A stretch of DNA of 64,000 nucleotides from an uncultured Pontibacter sp. (GTDB lineage Bacteria > Bacteroidota > Bacteroidia > Cytophagales > Hymenobacteraceae): assembly GCF_947499215.1 (NCBI RefSeq), contig NZ_CANMNI010000002.1, positions 1,178,001 through 1,242,000 of the forward strand, in the 5' to 3' direction. The notes beneath the pieces are model-generated. The model worked only from the letters and a program-made list of their open reading frames with translations, made no database searches and was not told the DNA's origin. The stretch's first letter is position 1. The number at the start of each line of letters is the position of its first letter. Made by a program: the position numbers and the translations under genes. Shown in pieces: positions 17,674 through 25,756 of the stretch.

Positions 17674-18312
17674 ATGAGTTTAAAGACCGCTGCGTTGACA
17701 ATCGGCTTAATGCTGATCGCACTGGTAGGCCACAGCCAAGACCTTATCGTTAAGAAGAACGGAGAAGAAGTGGTGGGGAAAATTATGAAGGTAGGCGTTG
17801 ACACGGTACACTATCGCATGCTAAGCGATACACAAGGTCCTTTGCGCTTTGTGCTCCGCAGCGATGTGGCTTCTATGCAGTTGGCAACCGACCCTAGCCA
17901 GCGACAGGTAGGTCAGCTACCACAGGTTGATTCAGGGGCTCACGAGTATGCCGTTGCATCAGCTGGGCGTACTGGCAGCACGCCTCTTAATGCATCCATG
18001 ACAGAAGAGCTCATTTTAAAGGGTCGTCAGGATGCGCTCATGTACTACAAAGGGCAAGGTCCGCTCTGGGGTACGGCAGGTGCCACTTTTCTTTTCCCGC
18101 CAGCGGGTTTGGTAACAGGTATTATAACGGCGGCTGTACCGCCTAATGTTGACGACATGTTTCACCCGAACTACCAGCTGATGAAAGAACCTGCCTATCG
18201 TGATGCATTCAAGAAGCAGGCGCATAAGCGTAAAGTCGGTAAATCGGCGGCCGGTTTCGGTATTGGCTTTGGTGCGCTCATCGCACTTGCCTTAATGCTG
18301 GGTGCCTCTTAA
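17674..18312 (+). CDS. Secreted or membrane-anchored protein of unknown function
   Basis: 212 residues from the ATG at 17674; ATG 17665 and TTG 17650 are in frame upstream. MSLKTAALTIGLMLIALVGHSQ is a signal peptide. The mature N-terminus (DLIVKKNGEEVVGKI, then VGVDTVHYR) matches a pattern common in Bacteroidota exported proteins, roughly 'D.I..KNG....G.I..V..D.V.Y'. A central GTAGATFLFPPAGLVTGIITA and the last 20 residues (GFGIGFGALIALALML) are hydrophobic, suggesting membrane association. Function is unknown. A long hairpin follows. Confidence 0.65.
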   Translation: MSLKTAALTIGLMLIALVGHSQDLIVKKNGEEVVGKIMKVGVDTVHYRMLSDTQGPLRFVLRSDVASMQLATDPSQRQVGQLPQVDSGAHEYAVASAGRTGSTPLNASMTEELILKGRQDALMYYKGQGPLWGTAGATFLFPPAGLVTGIITAAVPPNVDDMFHPNYQLMKEPAYRDAFKKQAHKRKVGKSAAGFGIGFGALIALALMLGAS

Positions 18313-18342
18313 TAGATTAACGTTTTAAGGCATATCGCACAG

Positions 18343-18404
18343 AACTCCCCAAAGTGTGGAATTTTCGCTACAGTGTAGTTGCGGATTCCACACTTTGGGG
18401 AGTT
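18343..18404. terminator. Long perfect hairpin after the unknown secreted protein gene
   Basis: A perfect 20-base inverted repeat (18343-18362 with 18385-18404) around a 22-base loop, 30 bases after the stop codon and followed by TTTTG. The stem is much longer than needed for a terminator. Confidence 0.8.
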
Positions 18405-18521
18405 TTGATTTATGTGTTAATATGCTAAAAATCAATATGTTGTGTTTATATATTTACTTGGCACGATTTTGACTAATTGGTTCTTCGGAAAAATTAATAT
18501 TATTAGCGACAGAATAAAACT

Positions 18522-19115
18522 ATGAAAAAAATAACCTACCTAGCAGCAGCCATTGCTTTCTTTGGCTTTGCTTCACTTGACGCCAGCGCACAGACTGATA
18601 AGAATAAGAAGAAGTCGAAGAAGAAACAGAAAGTAGAGCAAACTACTGAAGTGGAAACTGAAACGCAGGCTGAAACTGAGAATCAGGTAAACTATGAAGA
18701 GCAAGTACAGACTGAGACGCAAGTAGCAACTGAAACGCAGACTACAACTCAGACTGAGGCACAGGATGAGAACCTAAAGCGCGAGGCGATTACACAGGAA
18801 GAACTTCCAGAGCCAGTAAAGCAGACGCTAAGCGCAGCTACTTTTAGCAGCTGGCAGATTGTAGAAGTGTACCGCGTAACACCTAACGCCAATGCTGGTG
18901 GTGCCAACGCACAAGGTATGGAAAACCGTGCTGAGCAGGCCAACCAGAATGCTCAGAACGTAAACGCTCAAGCTAATGCTAATGTGCAGGCCAATGCGAA
19001 TGCACAAGGCCAAGGTGCCAAAACAATGTATGAGATCTTCTTTACCAATGAGCAAGAGCAAAGTGCTAAAGTGCGCATTGATGAACAAGGTAACATTATC
19101 CGCGACCAAAAATAA
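18522..19115 (+). CDS. Exported PepSY-like protein with Gln/Thr/Glu- and Asn/Ala-rich inserts
   Basis: 197 residues. Signal peptide to about residue 24 (FASLDASAQ). A Lys-rich patch (KNKKKSKKKQK) leads into about 45 residues rich in Gln, Thr and Glu with the recurring unit ETETQ. ITQEELPEPVKQTL near residue 92 begins a segment resembling the beta-lactamase-inhibitor-like PepSY-like domain found in Bacteroidota, which resumes near residue 167 with YEIFFTN and ends GNIIRDQK; between them lies an Asn/Ala/Gln-rich insert of about 50 residues. The domain match is from memory of its pattern and is tentative. A periplasmic or surface location is likely. Confidence 0.6.
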   Translation: MKKITYLAAAIAFFGFASLDASAQTDKNKKKSKKKQKVEQTTEVETETQAETENQVNYEEQVQTETQVATETQTTTQTEAQDENLKREAITQEELPEPVKQTLSAATFSSWQIVEVYRVTPNANAGGANAQGMENRAEQANQNAQNVNAQANANVQANANAQGQGAKTMYEIFFTNEQEQSAKVRIDEQGNIIRDQK

Positions 19116-19157
19116 GCCACATAGATTAGATATTAGCGACCCTAGTATCATGGAACG

Positions 19158-19189
19158 AGCCTCCGCCTAGCGGGGGCTTTTCTGTTTTA
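19158..19189 (+). terminator. Intrinsic terminator after the PepSY-like gene
   Basis: Stem AGCCTCCG / CGGGGGCT (one G-T pair) with loop CCTAG, followed by TTTTCTGTTTT. Confidence 0.7.
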
Positions 19190-19320
19190 TGCCAACTCCT
19201 TTGTATTTACCCCCAACCTTAACAGCGACTTTTCGGTAAACAGTCGGAATGCACGCCGGAATACGAATTCTTGGGCAAAATTTCCCCCCTGCCCCGCGGT
19301 TGTGTATCTTGCAATAGATT

Positions 19321-20700
19321 ATGCCCAAAATACTCTTAATCGACGACGATCCTACTTTTTGCCTCATGCTGAGCACGTTCTTGAAGCGCCAGCAGTATGA
19401 AGTGAAAACCGCCTATACCGCTGGCGAAGGTCTTAGCCAGCTCAAAGCTGATTCCTTTGATCTGATCCTGACTGACTTTAGGCTGCCCGATAAAAACGGA
19501 CTGGAACTACTTGAGCAGATACGCGTGCTGGATACAAAAGTACCTGTCATCCTGATGACGCACTATGCCGATATCCGCACGGCCGTAAAAGCTATAAAGA
19601 TGGGCGCCTTTGAATATCTGGCCAAGCCCATCAACCCGGACGAGACTTTGCTGACCATTAAAAAGGCGCTTACTTATGGACGCGAGGGCGGCGTTGCGAC
19701 CAAGCCGGTTATACCTCCGCAAGGCGGCTTTACTTTTGTGAAGGGAGCAAGTCCGCAGTCGACGCAGTTGGAGGAGTATATTGCGCTGATAGCACCTACC
19801 AGCATGTCGGTAATTATAGAGGGCGAGAGCGGCACTGGTAAAGAATATGTGGCCCGTAAGATACACCAGCGCAGTAAGCGCCACGACAAACCTTTTGTGG
19901 CCATCGATTGTGGTGCTCTGTCAAAGGAGTTGGCCGGAAGCGAATTGTTCGGACACGTGAAAGGTTCATTCACAGGTGCTATGGGCGATAAGGAAGGACA
20001 GTTTGAAGCAGCAAATGGCGGCACATTGTTTCTCGATGAGATTGGCAATCTCTCTTATGAAATTCAGGTGAAACTGCTACGTGCCATACAGGAGCGCAAA
20101 GTGCGCAAGATCGGCAGCAATACTGATCTCGATGTGGATGTGCGCATCATTGTCGCTACTAACGAAGACTTGGTGCAGGCCGTGAGCAGGGGCGAGTTTC
20201 GCGAGGACCTATACCACCGCCTCAACGAGTTCAAGATCAACATCTCCCCGTTGCGCGACCGTACGGCAGATATCATACAGTTTGCCAACCACTTTTTGCA
20301 AGTGGCCAACCATGAGCTGGAGCGCCATGTGACAGGCTTTGATGCTGCTGTGATGCTGGCTTTGGAGAAGTATAGCTGGCCGGGAAATTTACGAGAATTG
20401 AAGAATGTGGTGAAGCGGGCTGTCCTGTTGGCCAAAGGCACTGAGATCAGTCTCGACGACCTGCCACCCGAAATTGCCTACCACATACCGGAGCCAACCA
20501 GCATCTTGGCGCAACCGGATGCTACACAGGTGGCCCTGCCTGTAACGGATCTGCGTACCGCTACGGAGCGTAGCGAAAAGGAACTGATTCTCGAAATGTT
20601 GGAGCGCGTGAAGTACAACAAGTCCAAAGCGGCCCGATTGCTTAACATCGACCGCAAGACGCTCTACAACAAAATGCGACAGTATAACATCGAAGCCTAA
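19321..20700 (+). CDS. Sigma-54-dependent response regulator (NtrC family)
   Basis: 459 residues in three domains. Receiver (1-120): IDDDPTF, phosphoacceptor Asp in LTDFRLPD near residue 51, then MTHYAD and YLAKP. AAA+ domain (about 140-370): Walker A GESGTGKE, the sigma-54 contact loop reads GSFTGA in place of GAFTGA, and Walker B GTLFLDEIG. C-terminal Fis-type helix-turn-helix: SKAARLLNIDRKTLYNKM. It activates sigma-54 promoters when phosphorylated. The hybrid kinase gene converges on it with overlapping stop codons, so the kinase is a plausible partner. Target genes are unknown. Confidence 0.93.
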   Translation: MPKILLIDDDPTFCLMLSTFLKRQQYEVKTAYTAGEGLSQLKADSFDLILTDFRLPDKNGLELLEQIRVLDTKVPVILMTHYADIRTAVKAIKMGAFEYLAKPINPDETLLTIKKALTYGREGGVATKPVIPPQGGFTFVKGASPQSTQLEEYIALIAPTSMSVIIEGESGTGKEYVARKIHQRSKRHDKPFVAIDCGALSKELAGSELFGHVKGSFTGAMGDKEGQFEAANGGTLFLDEIGNLSYEIQVKLLRAIQERKVRKIGSNTDLDVDVRIIVATNEDLVQAVSRGEFREDLYHRLNEFKINISPLRDRTADIIQFANHFLQVANHELERHVTGFDAAVMLALEKYSWPGNLRELKNVVKRAVLLAKGTEISLDDLPPEIAYHIPEPTSILAQPDATQVALPVTDLRTATERSEKELILEMLERVKYNKSKAARLLNIDRKTLYNKMRQYNIEA

Positions 20701-23381
20701 ACGGCAGCTTGTTCAGGTTTTTTACGCTTGCTGAGCTCGGTTTCGAGCGCTACAAGCACTCGGGTAGCCTCGTGCTGCAGTTGTTTGGCTGTGGCAGGCA
20801 TGTCGTTGGTTGGCATGTTCGGCTGATGTAGTACTTGCTCGAGCGCATCAATGGACGGCAGCACGGTATGGGCCTGCAAGTGGCGGAAAGCGGTTTTCAT
20901 CTTGTGCGCCAGTTCGCCCACCTGATTCCAGTCGGCTGCTTGTGCTGCGCTTTCCAACTGCGCCAAAGTGCTGCGGTTGTCCGCTACCAGCACCTCCACA
21001 ATATCCCACAAGGCTTCCTGATCATCTCCCACAAAAGTGCGCAATTCATCCAAGGTATAGCTGGCAGGTAGAGCCTCGTTCGCCTGTTCCGCAGTTGCAA
21101 GCTCTGGTTCAACTGGAGTTTTGATTTCAGCTATACCCTCTGTTTCAGCTACAGCTTCTGATTCAGCTGTAACTTCAGTTGCGGGTGAGTCTTCAGGTAT
21201 AGCCTGAGCAGATAATGCTTTGGTAAGTTTCAGGTATAGGTCCTGTTCTGTGAAAGGCTTGAGCAAGTGGTCCGATATACCTGTTTTGGCGAAGAAGCGC
21301 TTGTTGCTGCTCATAATATTGGCCGTGAGCGCCATGATAGGGATCGTGGCATTCTCTTTCCGGATCGCTCTGGCGACGGCCTTTCCGCTCATGCCCGGCA
21401 ACTGAATGTCGGTGAGCACCATGTCAAATCTCTTCTCTTTGATGAGTTGCAGCGCCTCCTGCCCGTCGTTGGCCAGTGTGACTTGCATACCTTTGCGGCC
21501 TAGTATCAGCTGGCACAGGGTACGGCTGTAGGCATCGTCGTCAATCACGAGCACGGCTTTGCCGGCCAACACATCCGTGGCGGATGGCTGCGGCTGTTGT
21601 ATAACCTCAAGTTCAGGGGCCACTACTCGTTGCATCGGCAGCACAATGCTGAATGTGGTCCCTTCATTCGGAATGCTGCGCAACGTGAGCGAGCCCTCCT
21701 GCATCTCCACCAGCTTCTTGCTGATAGACAGTCCCAAGCCTGTGCCACCATACTTCCGGATGATCGAGTCGTCGGCCTGATTGAATTCCCCAAACACGTG
21801 AGCGGTCTGTTCCATCGGTATACCTATCCCTGTGTCGGCTACCTCGATCAGCACCACGACACGGCTACGGCGTTGCGACTTAATTCTACAGCGCACCTGC
21901 ACCTCCCCGTCGTGGGTGAACTTGATAGCATTATCCACTAAGTTGAAAAGCACTTGACGAAGCCGCAGTGAGTCGCCTAGTAGGTGGCCGCTCAGCTGGT
22001 CGTCTATATTGCAGGTAAACCCTATACCTTTGGTACTTGCCTTGAGTCTGAAAGTCCTCTCTACCTCAGTTAGCAGTTGTTTCATCTCGAAAGGCGCTAG
22101 GTGCAGGTGTAGCTTGCCAGCTTCGAGTTTAGAGAGGTCCAGTACGTCGTTCACGATGTGCAAGAGGTGCTGTCCCGCTCCATGTATAGCTTGCAGGTGC
22201 TCCTGTTGCTGGTTCTGCAGCTGGGTATGGCCCAGCTGTTCCGAAAAGCCCAGTACCACATTGAGTGGCGTACGTATCTCGTGACTGATGTTGGCCACAA
22301 ATGCCTCTTTGGCGCGGGCCAGTTGAATGGCCTCTTTGCGGGAGCGCTTCAGCTCAGCCTTATACTTGCTGCTGCGAGTGAGGTCGCGCAGGATAATCAA
22401 AATAAATGCAATGCCGCTTGCCAAGCCGAACACACCTACCAGCAAGAGAACAAGTGATGTCTCTTTAGCGACTTCCTGCGCCTGCGCCGCACTAAGACGG
22501 GCCTTTTGCAGTTCGTACCGCTCCAAGTCGTATACCATGCGGCGCACTTGGTCCATTATCTGTTTGTCTTGTTGCAGTAGCGTTAGTTCTTTAGCCACCA
22601 TGGCCTCTTGCTGCTGCTGCAGCTCGCGCTCCACGTCTTTCAGCACAATGCGCACCTTGGCAATAGAAGCCATGTTAGTTGGGGCGGCTTTGCTGGTATC
22701 GGCAGTGTACTCTTGCTTCACGTTAAGTTGCGGAACAACCACAGGCTGTGGCGGCTCCTGCGGCTTTGTCTCGCTGCGCTTGCCAAAGAGTTTGTTCAGT
22801 ATCCCTTTTTTTTGCTCGCTTTGAGGGGGGGGAGTGGTGGCAGAGTCTGTATTATAAGCCAGTCTGTCTGATATGGTAGTTTTGGTGCGCTGGTTGATGG
22901 TAGTGGTGGCAGGTTGTTTGGAAGCGGCCGAGGCGATCTGCTTCAGCGCTTTGTCGGTATAGGCATTGTTGCCGCGCTGCTCTTTTTTCTTGTTTACATG
23001 CTCCTCCAAGCTCTTTTTCTGAGCCAGCAGTAAGGTCGACACGGAGTCGATCTGAGCCAGTTCGTCCGGGTTGTCCTGCATGAGGGTGCAGAGCGAGTCG
23101 AGCTGGCTGTTGATGTTGCCTAGATTATCGAGGTACTCCCGGAAGTGCTTGTCCTCGGTGGTGAGGGTATAGGCGCGAATGGCGCTCTCCGCTGTGGCAA
23201 TGTCAGCGAGGGTGTGCTGCAGCTTGGCCAGTTTGGCATTCGGCTCGGCCAGTACATTAACAGAAGTAAGTAGCTGGGTGAAGCTATTATAAGTCAGGTA
23301 AATGGCAAAAACCACCACCGAAAGCGCCAGCGTGAAGCCGATGACTACCTTCGATTTAATGTTTTCGTTGTTTATTTTCAT
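20697..23381 (-). CDS. Hybrid sensor histidine kinase with receiver and Hpt domains
   Basis: 894 residues. Membrane segment at about 11-31, a periplasmic sensor region of about 275 residues containing a CHASE3-like helical start and a Pro/Gln-rich low-complexity middle, then a second membrane segment at about 308-332. HisKA with NISHEIRTPLNV (His near 366), HATPase with NLVDNAIKF, DTGIGIP and GGTGLGLSISKK, a receiver with VIDDDAYS and LTDIQLPG, and an Hpt domain with LAHKMKTAFRHL. This is a full phosphorelay in one chain. Its stop codon overlaps that of the convergent NtrC-type regulator, the likely output. Confidence 0.93.
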   Translation of the reverse strand: MKINNENIKSKVVIGFTLALSVVVFAIYLTYNSFTQLLTSVNVLAEPNAKLAKLQHTLADIATAESAIRAYTLTTEDKHFREYLDNLGNINSQLDSLCTLMQDNPDELAQIDSVSTLLLAQKKSLEEHVNKKKEQRGNNAYTDKALKQIASAASKQPATTTINQRTKTTISDRLAYNTDSATTPPPQSEQKKGILNKLFGKRSETKPQEPPQPVVVPQLNVKQEYTADTSKAAPTNMASIAKVRIVLKDVERELQQQQEAMVAKELTLLQQDKQIMDQVRRMVYDLERYELQKARLSAAQAQEVAKETSLVLLLVGVFGLASGIAFILIILRDLTRSSKYKAELKRSRKEAIQLARAKEAFVANISHEIRTPLNVVLGFSEQLGHTQLQNQQQEHLQAIHGAGQHLLHIVNDVLDLSKLEAGKLHLHLAPFEMKQLLTEVERTFRLKASTKGIGFTCNIDDQLSGHLLGDSLRLRQVLFNLVDNAIKFTHDGEVQVRCRIKSQRRSRVVVLIEVADTGIGIPMEQTAHVFGEFNQADDSIIRKYGGTGLGLSISKKLVEMQEGSLTLRSIPNEGTTFSIVLPMQRVVAPELEVIQQPQPSATDVLAGKAVLVIDDDAYSRTLCQLILGRKGMQVTLANDGQEALQLIKEKRFDMVLTDIQLPGMSGKAVARAIRKENATIPIMALTANIMSSNKRFFAKTGISDHLLKPFTEQDLYLKLTKALSAQAIPEDSPATEVTAESEAVAETEGIAEIKTPVEPELATAEQANEALPASYTLDELRTFVGDDQEALWDIVEVLVADNRSTLAQLESAAQAADWNQVGELAHKMKTAFRHLQAHTVLPSIDALEQVLHQPNMPTNDMPATAKQLQHEATRVLVALETELSKRKKPEQAAV

Positions 23382-23547
23382 ACGCGCAGACGCCCCTCCA
23401 TTTGCAAAGGTACGGATTTTCGGGGAGCTATACTTTCTGTAACAATAAGAAAGCCAGAATTATAGGCTAGTCACAACACCGCTTGTACGAATTTGGAACG
23501 GCCGCGTTGAAGGAATCTCCGGATGAATTGCTTACAGGTGTAGCCGC

Positions 23548-24333
23548 CTACCAACTACTGCTTGCCCCCCCGCCGCCAAAAGAGCCGCCTCCGAATCCGC
23601 CGAAGCCACCGCCCCCACCTCCAAAGCCACCGCCGCCACCGCCAAACATACCGCCTCCGGTACGGAAAGTGCCAAAAGAGCCCGGCCCTAGGATTGGTCC
23701 CCCGAGGGTGCGCACGCCGCGGCCTCCTCTGCCGCCTCCGCCTTTGAAGCGCGACATAACAAACACCAGTACCATGACAATGATGATAATGGTTAGCAAA
23801 GAAGGGCCGTCACCTTCTCCCTCACTTGCTTGGGGATCAGCTTGGTACTCGCCGCTGGCCAGACTGATAATCAGGTTAGTCGCTTCGTTGAGTCCTTTGT
23901 AAAACTCGCCCTGTTGGAAGTTCGGTTTGAGTGTGCGTTCTGTAATACGTTTAGCAATGGCGTCCGGTATGATGTGCTCCATACCGTAACCTGTTTGTAT
24001 GGCTACTTTGCGTTCATTTAGCGCGACCAGTATCACAAGGCCATTGTCGTTTTCGCTGCCGCCCACGCCCCATCGTTCCCCAAGTTCAGCGGCGTACTGA
24101 TTCGCGTCGTAGTCGCCAATCGATTTGATGGTGACAATCGCGATCTGGGTGGAAGTGGTGTCGTTGTAGTTGACCAGTTTCTGTTCCAATGTCTCTATCT
24201 CCCCTTGGCTTAGTATGCCGGCGAGGTCGTTTACCAGTCGCGGTGGCGTAGGGCGCGGCGGGAAATCGCTGCTTTGGGCTACAGCCAAGGTGCTGATCAG
24301 GACAAGGTATAGGAACAGAATGGGTCGTTTCAT
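23548..24333 (-). CDS. TPM-domain protein with Gly-rich tail
   Basis: 261 residues. Signal peptide (MKRPILFLYLVLISTLAVAQ), then a TPM domain (about 30-170; LVNDLAGILSQGEIETLEQKL, NDNGLVILVAL, GYGMEHIIPDA), a membrane segment near residues 178-195 (LLTIIIIVMVLVFVM), and a tail of about 55 residues that is mostly Gly with Phe and Ser. This is the YgcG-type layout, with the TPM domain in the periplasm. Known for relatives: roles in membrane-complex assembly or photosystem repair; no clear bacterial function. Last gene of the lemA operon. A long Pro-rich reading frame on the other strand is only the complement of the Gly-rich tail. Confidence 0.88.
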   Translation of the reverse strand: MKRPILFLYLVLISTLAVAQSSDFPPRPTPPRLVNDLAGILSQGEIETLEQKLVNYNDTTSTQIAIVTIKSIGDYDANQYAAELGERWGVGGSENDNGLVILVALNERKVAIQTGYGMEHIIPDAIAKRITERTLKPNFQQGEFYKGLNEATNLIISLASGEYQADPQASEGEGDGPSLLTIIIIVMVLVFVMSRFKGGGGRGGRGVRTLGGPILGPGSFGTFRTGGGMFGGGGGGFGGGGGGFGGFGGGSFGGGGASSSW

Positions 24334-24339
24334 GGTGTG

Positions 24340-24777
24340 TTATTTTCCGAACGAAATATCGTCGCTCAGTTCGTTAAGGTCGCCTTTGTCATTGTATGGG
24401 AAGTGCGATTTGAGTTGTTCGCCAGCCATGATAACGCCCTTGGCAAGACCGGCAGCATACTCATTTTTCTTAAAGTGGGCGATTACTTCGGCCGTAATGT
24501 CTTCCCAGAAGTGGTCAGGCACGATAGCGTTGATGCCAGCATCGCCCAGCACGGCAAACTGATGGTCTTTGATGGCCACATAAAACAGTACGCCGTTGCG
24601 CTGCTTGGTCAGGTGCATGTGGAGTTGGGCAAACACTTCGGTGGCACGGTCGAGCACTTCGCCTTCGCAGTTGTTCTCGATGTGCACGCGTATCTCGCCG
24701 GATGTGTTGCGCTCCGCCTCCTGAATGGCCTCCATGATGACCTTTTCGTCCGCGTCGGTTATGGTATCTTTTGGCAT
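24340..24777 (-). CDS. TPM-domain protein (short form)
   Basis: 145 residues from the ATG at 24777 (MPKDTITDADEKVIMEAI); an upstream in-frame ATG at 24855 lies in an inverted repeat and would add an unlikely tail. The whole protein is one TPM domain (NTSGEIRVHIENNCEG, QRNGVLFYVAIKDHQFAVLGD, DHFWEDI). There is no signal peptide, so it should remain in the cytosol, unlike the protein encoded 6 bases downstream. The lemA-TPM-TPM order is common in Bacteroidota. Confidence 0.88.
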   Translation of the reverse strand: MPKDTITDADEKVIMEAIQEAERNTSGEIRVHIENNCEGEVLDRATEVFAQLHMHLTKQRNGVLFYVAIKDHQFAVLGDAGINAIVPDHFWEDITAEVIAHFKKNEYAAGLAKGVIMAGEQLKSHFPYNDKGDLNELSDDISFGK

Positions 24778-24783
24778 GACTTG

Positions 24784-24863
24784 AATTGTTGATTGTTTAT
24801 TGATGATTGTTAATTGTTTCTCACTTTCCAGAAGAAAGCAATCAACAATTAACAATCATCAAT
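24784..24863. repeat. A/T-rich inverted repeat with two alternative hairpins
   Basis: A perfect 20-base inverted repeat (24799-24818 with 24844-24863) around a 25-base loop lies between lemA and the TPM gene. A second 12-base segment (24784-24795, AATTGTTGATTG) can pair with 24839-24850, overlapping the same right arm, so two hairpins compete. It is built from variations of TTGATGATTG and TTAATTGTT. Confidence 0.8.
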
Positions 24864-24864
24864 T

Positions 24865-25443
24865 TTAGAACTGCACAGTAGGAGCTCGCTCGGCACCCGG
24901 GTCGGCTTGGAAATGGCCTTTGCGTTCGAAGCCGAAAATACCGGCCATGAGGTTGTTCGGGAAGGATCGCACTGTCGTGTTATAATCCTGCACGGCCTCA
25001 TTGAACTTGCGCCTTTCTACCGAAATACGGTTTTCTGTGCCCTCTAATTGTGCCTGTAGTTCCAGGAAGTTCTGGTTTGCCTTTAGCTCCGGATAACGCT
25101 CTACTGAAACAAGCAAGCGACTCAGGGCACCTCCCAGCTCGTTTTGAGCGGCTTGGAAGCGCTGCAGGTTTTCAGGCGTCAGGTCATCGGCGCTAAGCTG
25201 CACGCTGGTGGCTTTGGCACGGGCGTTTATCACGCTCTCGAGGGTCTCACGTTCAAAGTTGGCGGCGCCTTTCACGGTGTTCACCAGATTTGGTATTAAG
25301 TCAGCGCGGCGCTGGTAGGCATTCTGCACATTGGCCCAAGCGGTTTCTACGGTTTCGTCTTTCTGCACCATTGTGTTGTAGCCACAAGATGACAGCGAGT
25401 TGATCATGAGGAAGCCGATCAGGTAAAAGAAGATTTTTTTCAT
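24865..25443 (-). CDS. lemA: LemA family lipoprotein
   Basis: 192 residues, normal LemA length. N-terminus MKKIFFYLIGFLMINSLSSC has a lipobox ending at Cys 20, so it is probably a lipoprotein. YNTMVQKDETVETAWANVQN, the RRADLIPNLV motif and YPELKANQNF are hallmarks of the family; the rest is predicted long helices. First gene of the lemA-TPM-TPM operon. Function in bacteria is not established. Confidence 0.93.
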   Translation of the reverse strand: MKKIFFYLIGFLMINSLSSCGYNTMVQKDETVETAWANVQNAYQRRADLIPNLVNTVKGAANFERETLESVINARAKATSVQLSADDLTPENLQRFQAAQNELGGALSRLLVSVERYPELKANQNFLELQAQLEGTENRISVERRKFNEAVQDYNTTVRSFPNNLMAGIFGFERKGHFQADPGAERAPTVQF

Positions 25444-25756
25444 GGTTATGGAAGGGTATGGTTTGTATACGATATAAGTACAAAGCTAAGCGATATGATT
25501 ACGGAAAACATATAATGACGTTGTAAAATTGGTTTTTGTCGGTGTTGTATGGCTATTGCTTTAGCTGTTTGCAACTGAAGCTGTTTTATAGCTTAGCCTG
25601 TGCGGTGGGCACTCACTTTTTTCCTTGACACAAGAAGTAAGCTATACAAAGAAGTGGCCATCTATGTACTTATTCTGCCCAAAAAACCTGCTTTTCCTCT
25701 CCCTAATCCTCAAAAGTCTAATCAAAAATTACTATATTGCTGAAAAAGTGTAGTCT
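25444..25756. other. Divergent intergenic region between lemA and the nucleotidyltransferase gene
   Basis: 313 A/T-rich bases with no coding frame I can support. On the minus strand TAGCTTTG (25488-25481) fits the TAnnTTTG -7 box, 37 bases before lemA, but has no good -33 partner. On the plus strand TATATTGC near 25733 is a weaker variant before the start at 25757. Confidence 0.5.
25481..25488 (-). promoter_or_regulatory. Possible -7 box of the lemA operon
   Basis: Minus strand TAGCTTTG, exact TAnnTTTG. No TTG lies 17-21 bases upstream, so support is partial. Confidence 0.35.

Noticed and set aside
23483..23902. Long Pro-rich reading frame on the plus strand
   Set aside because: It is the complement of the Gly-rich tail of the minus-strand TPM protein; GGN codons read as NCC on the other strand. 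No start context and no family.
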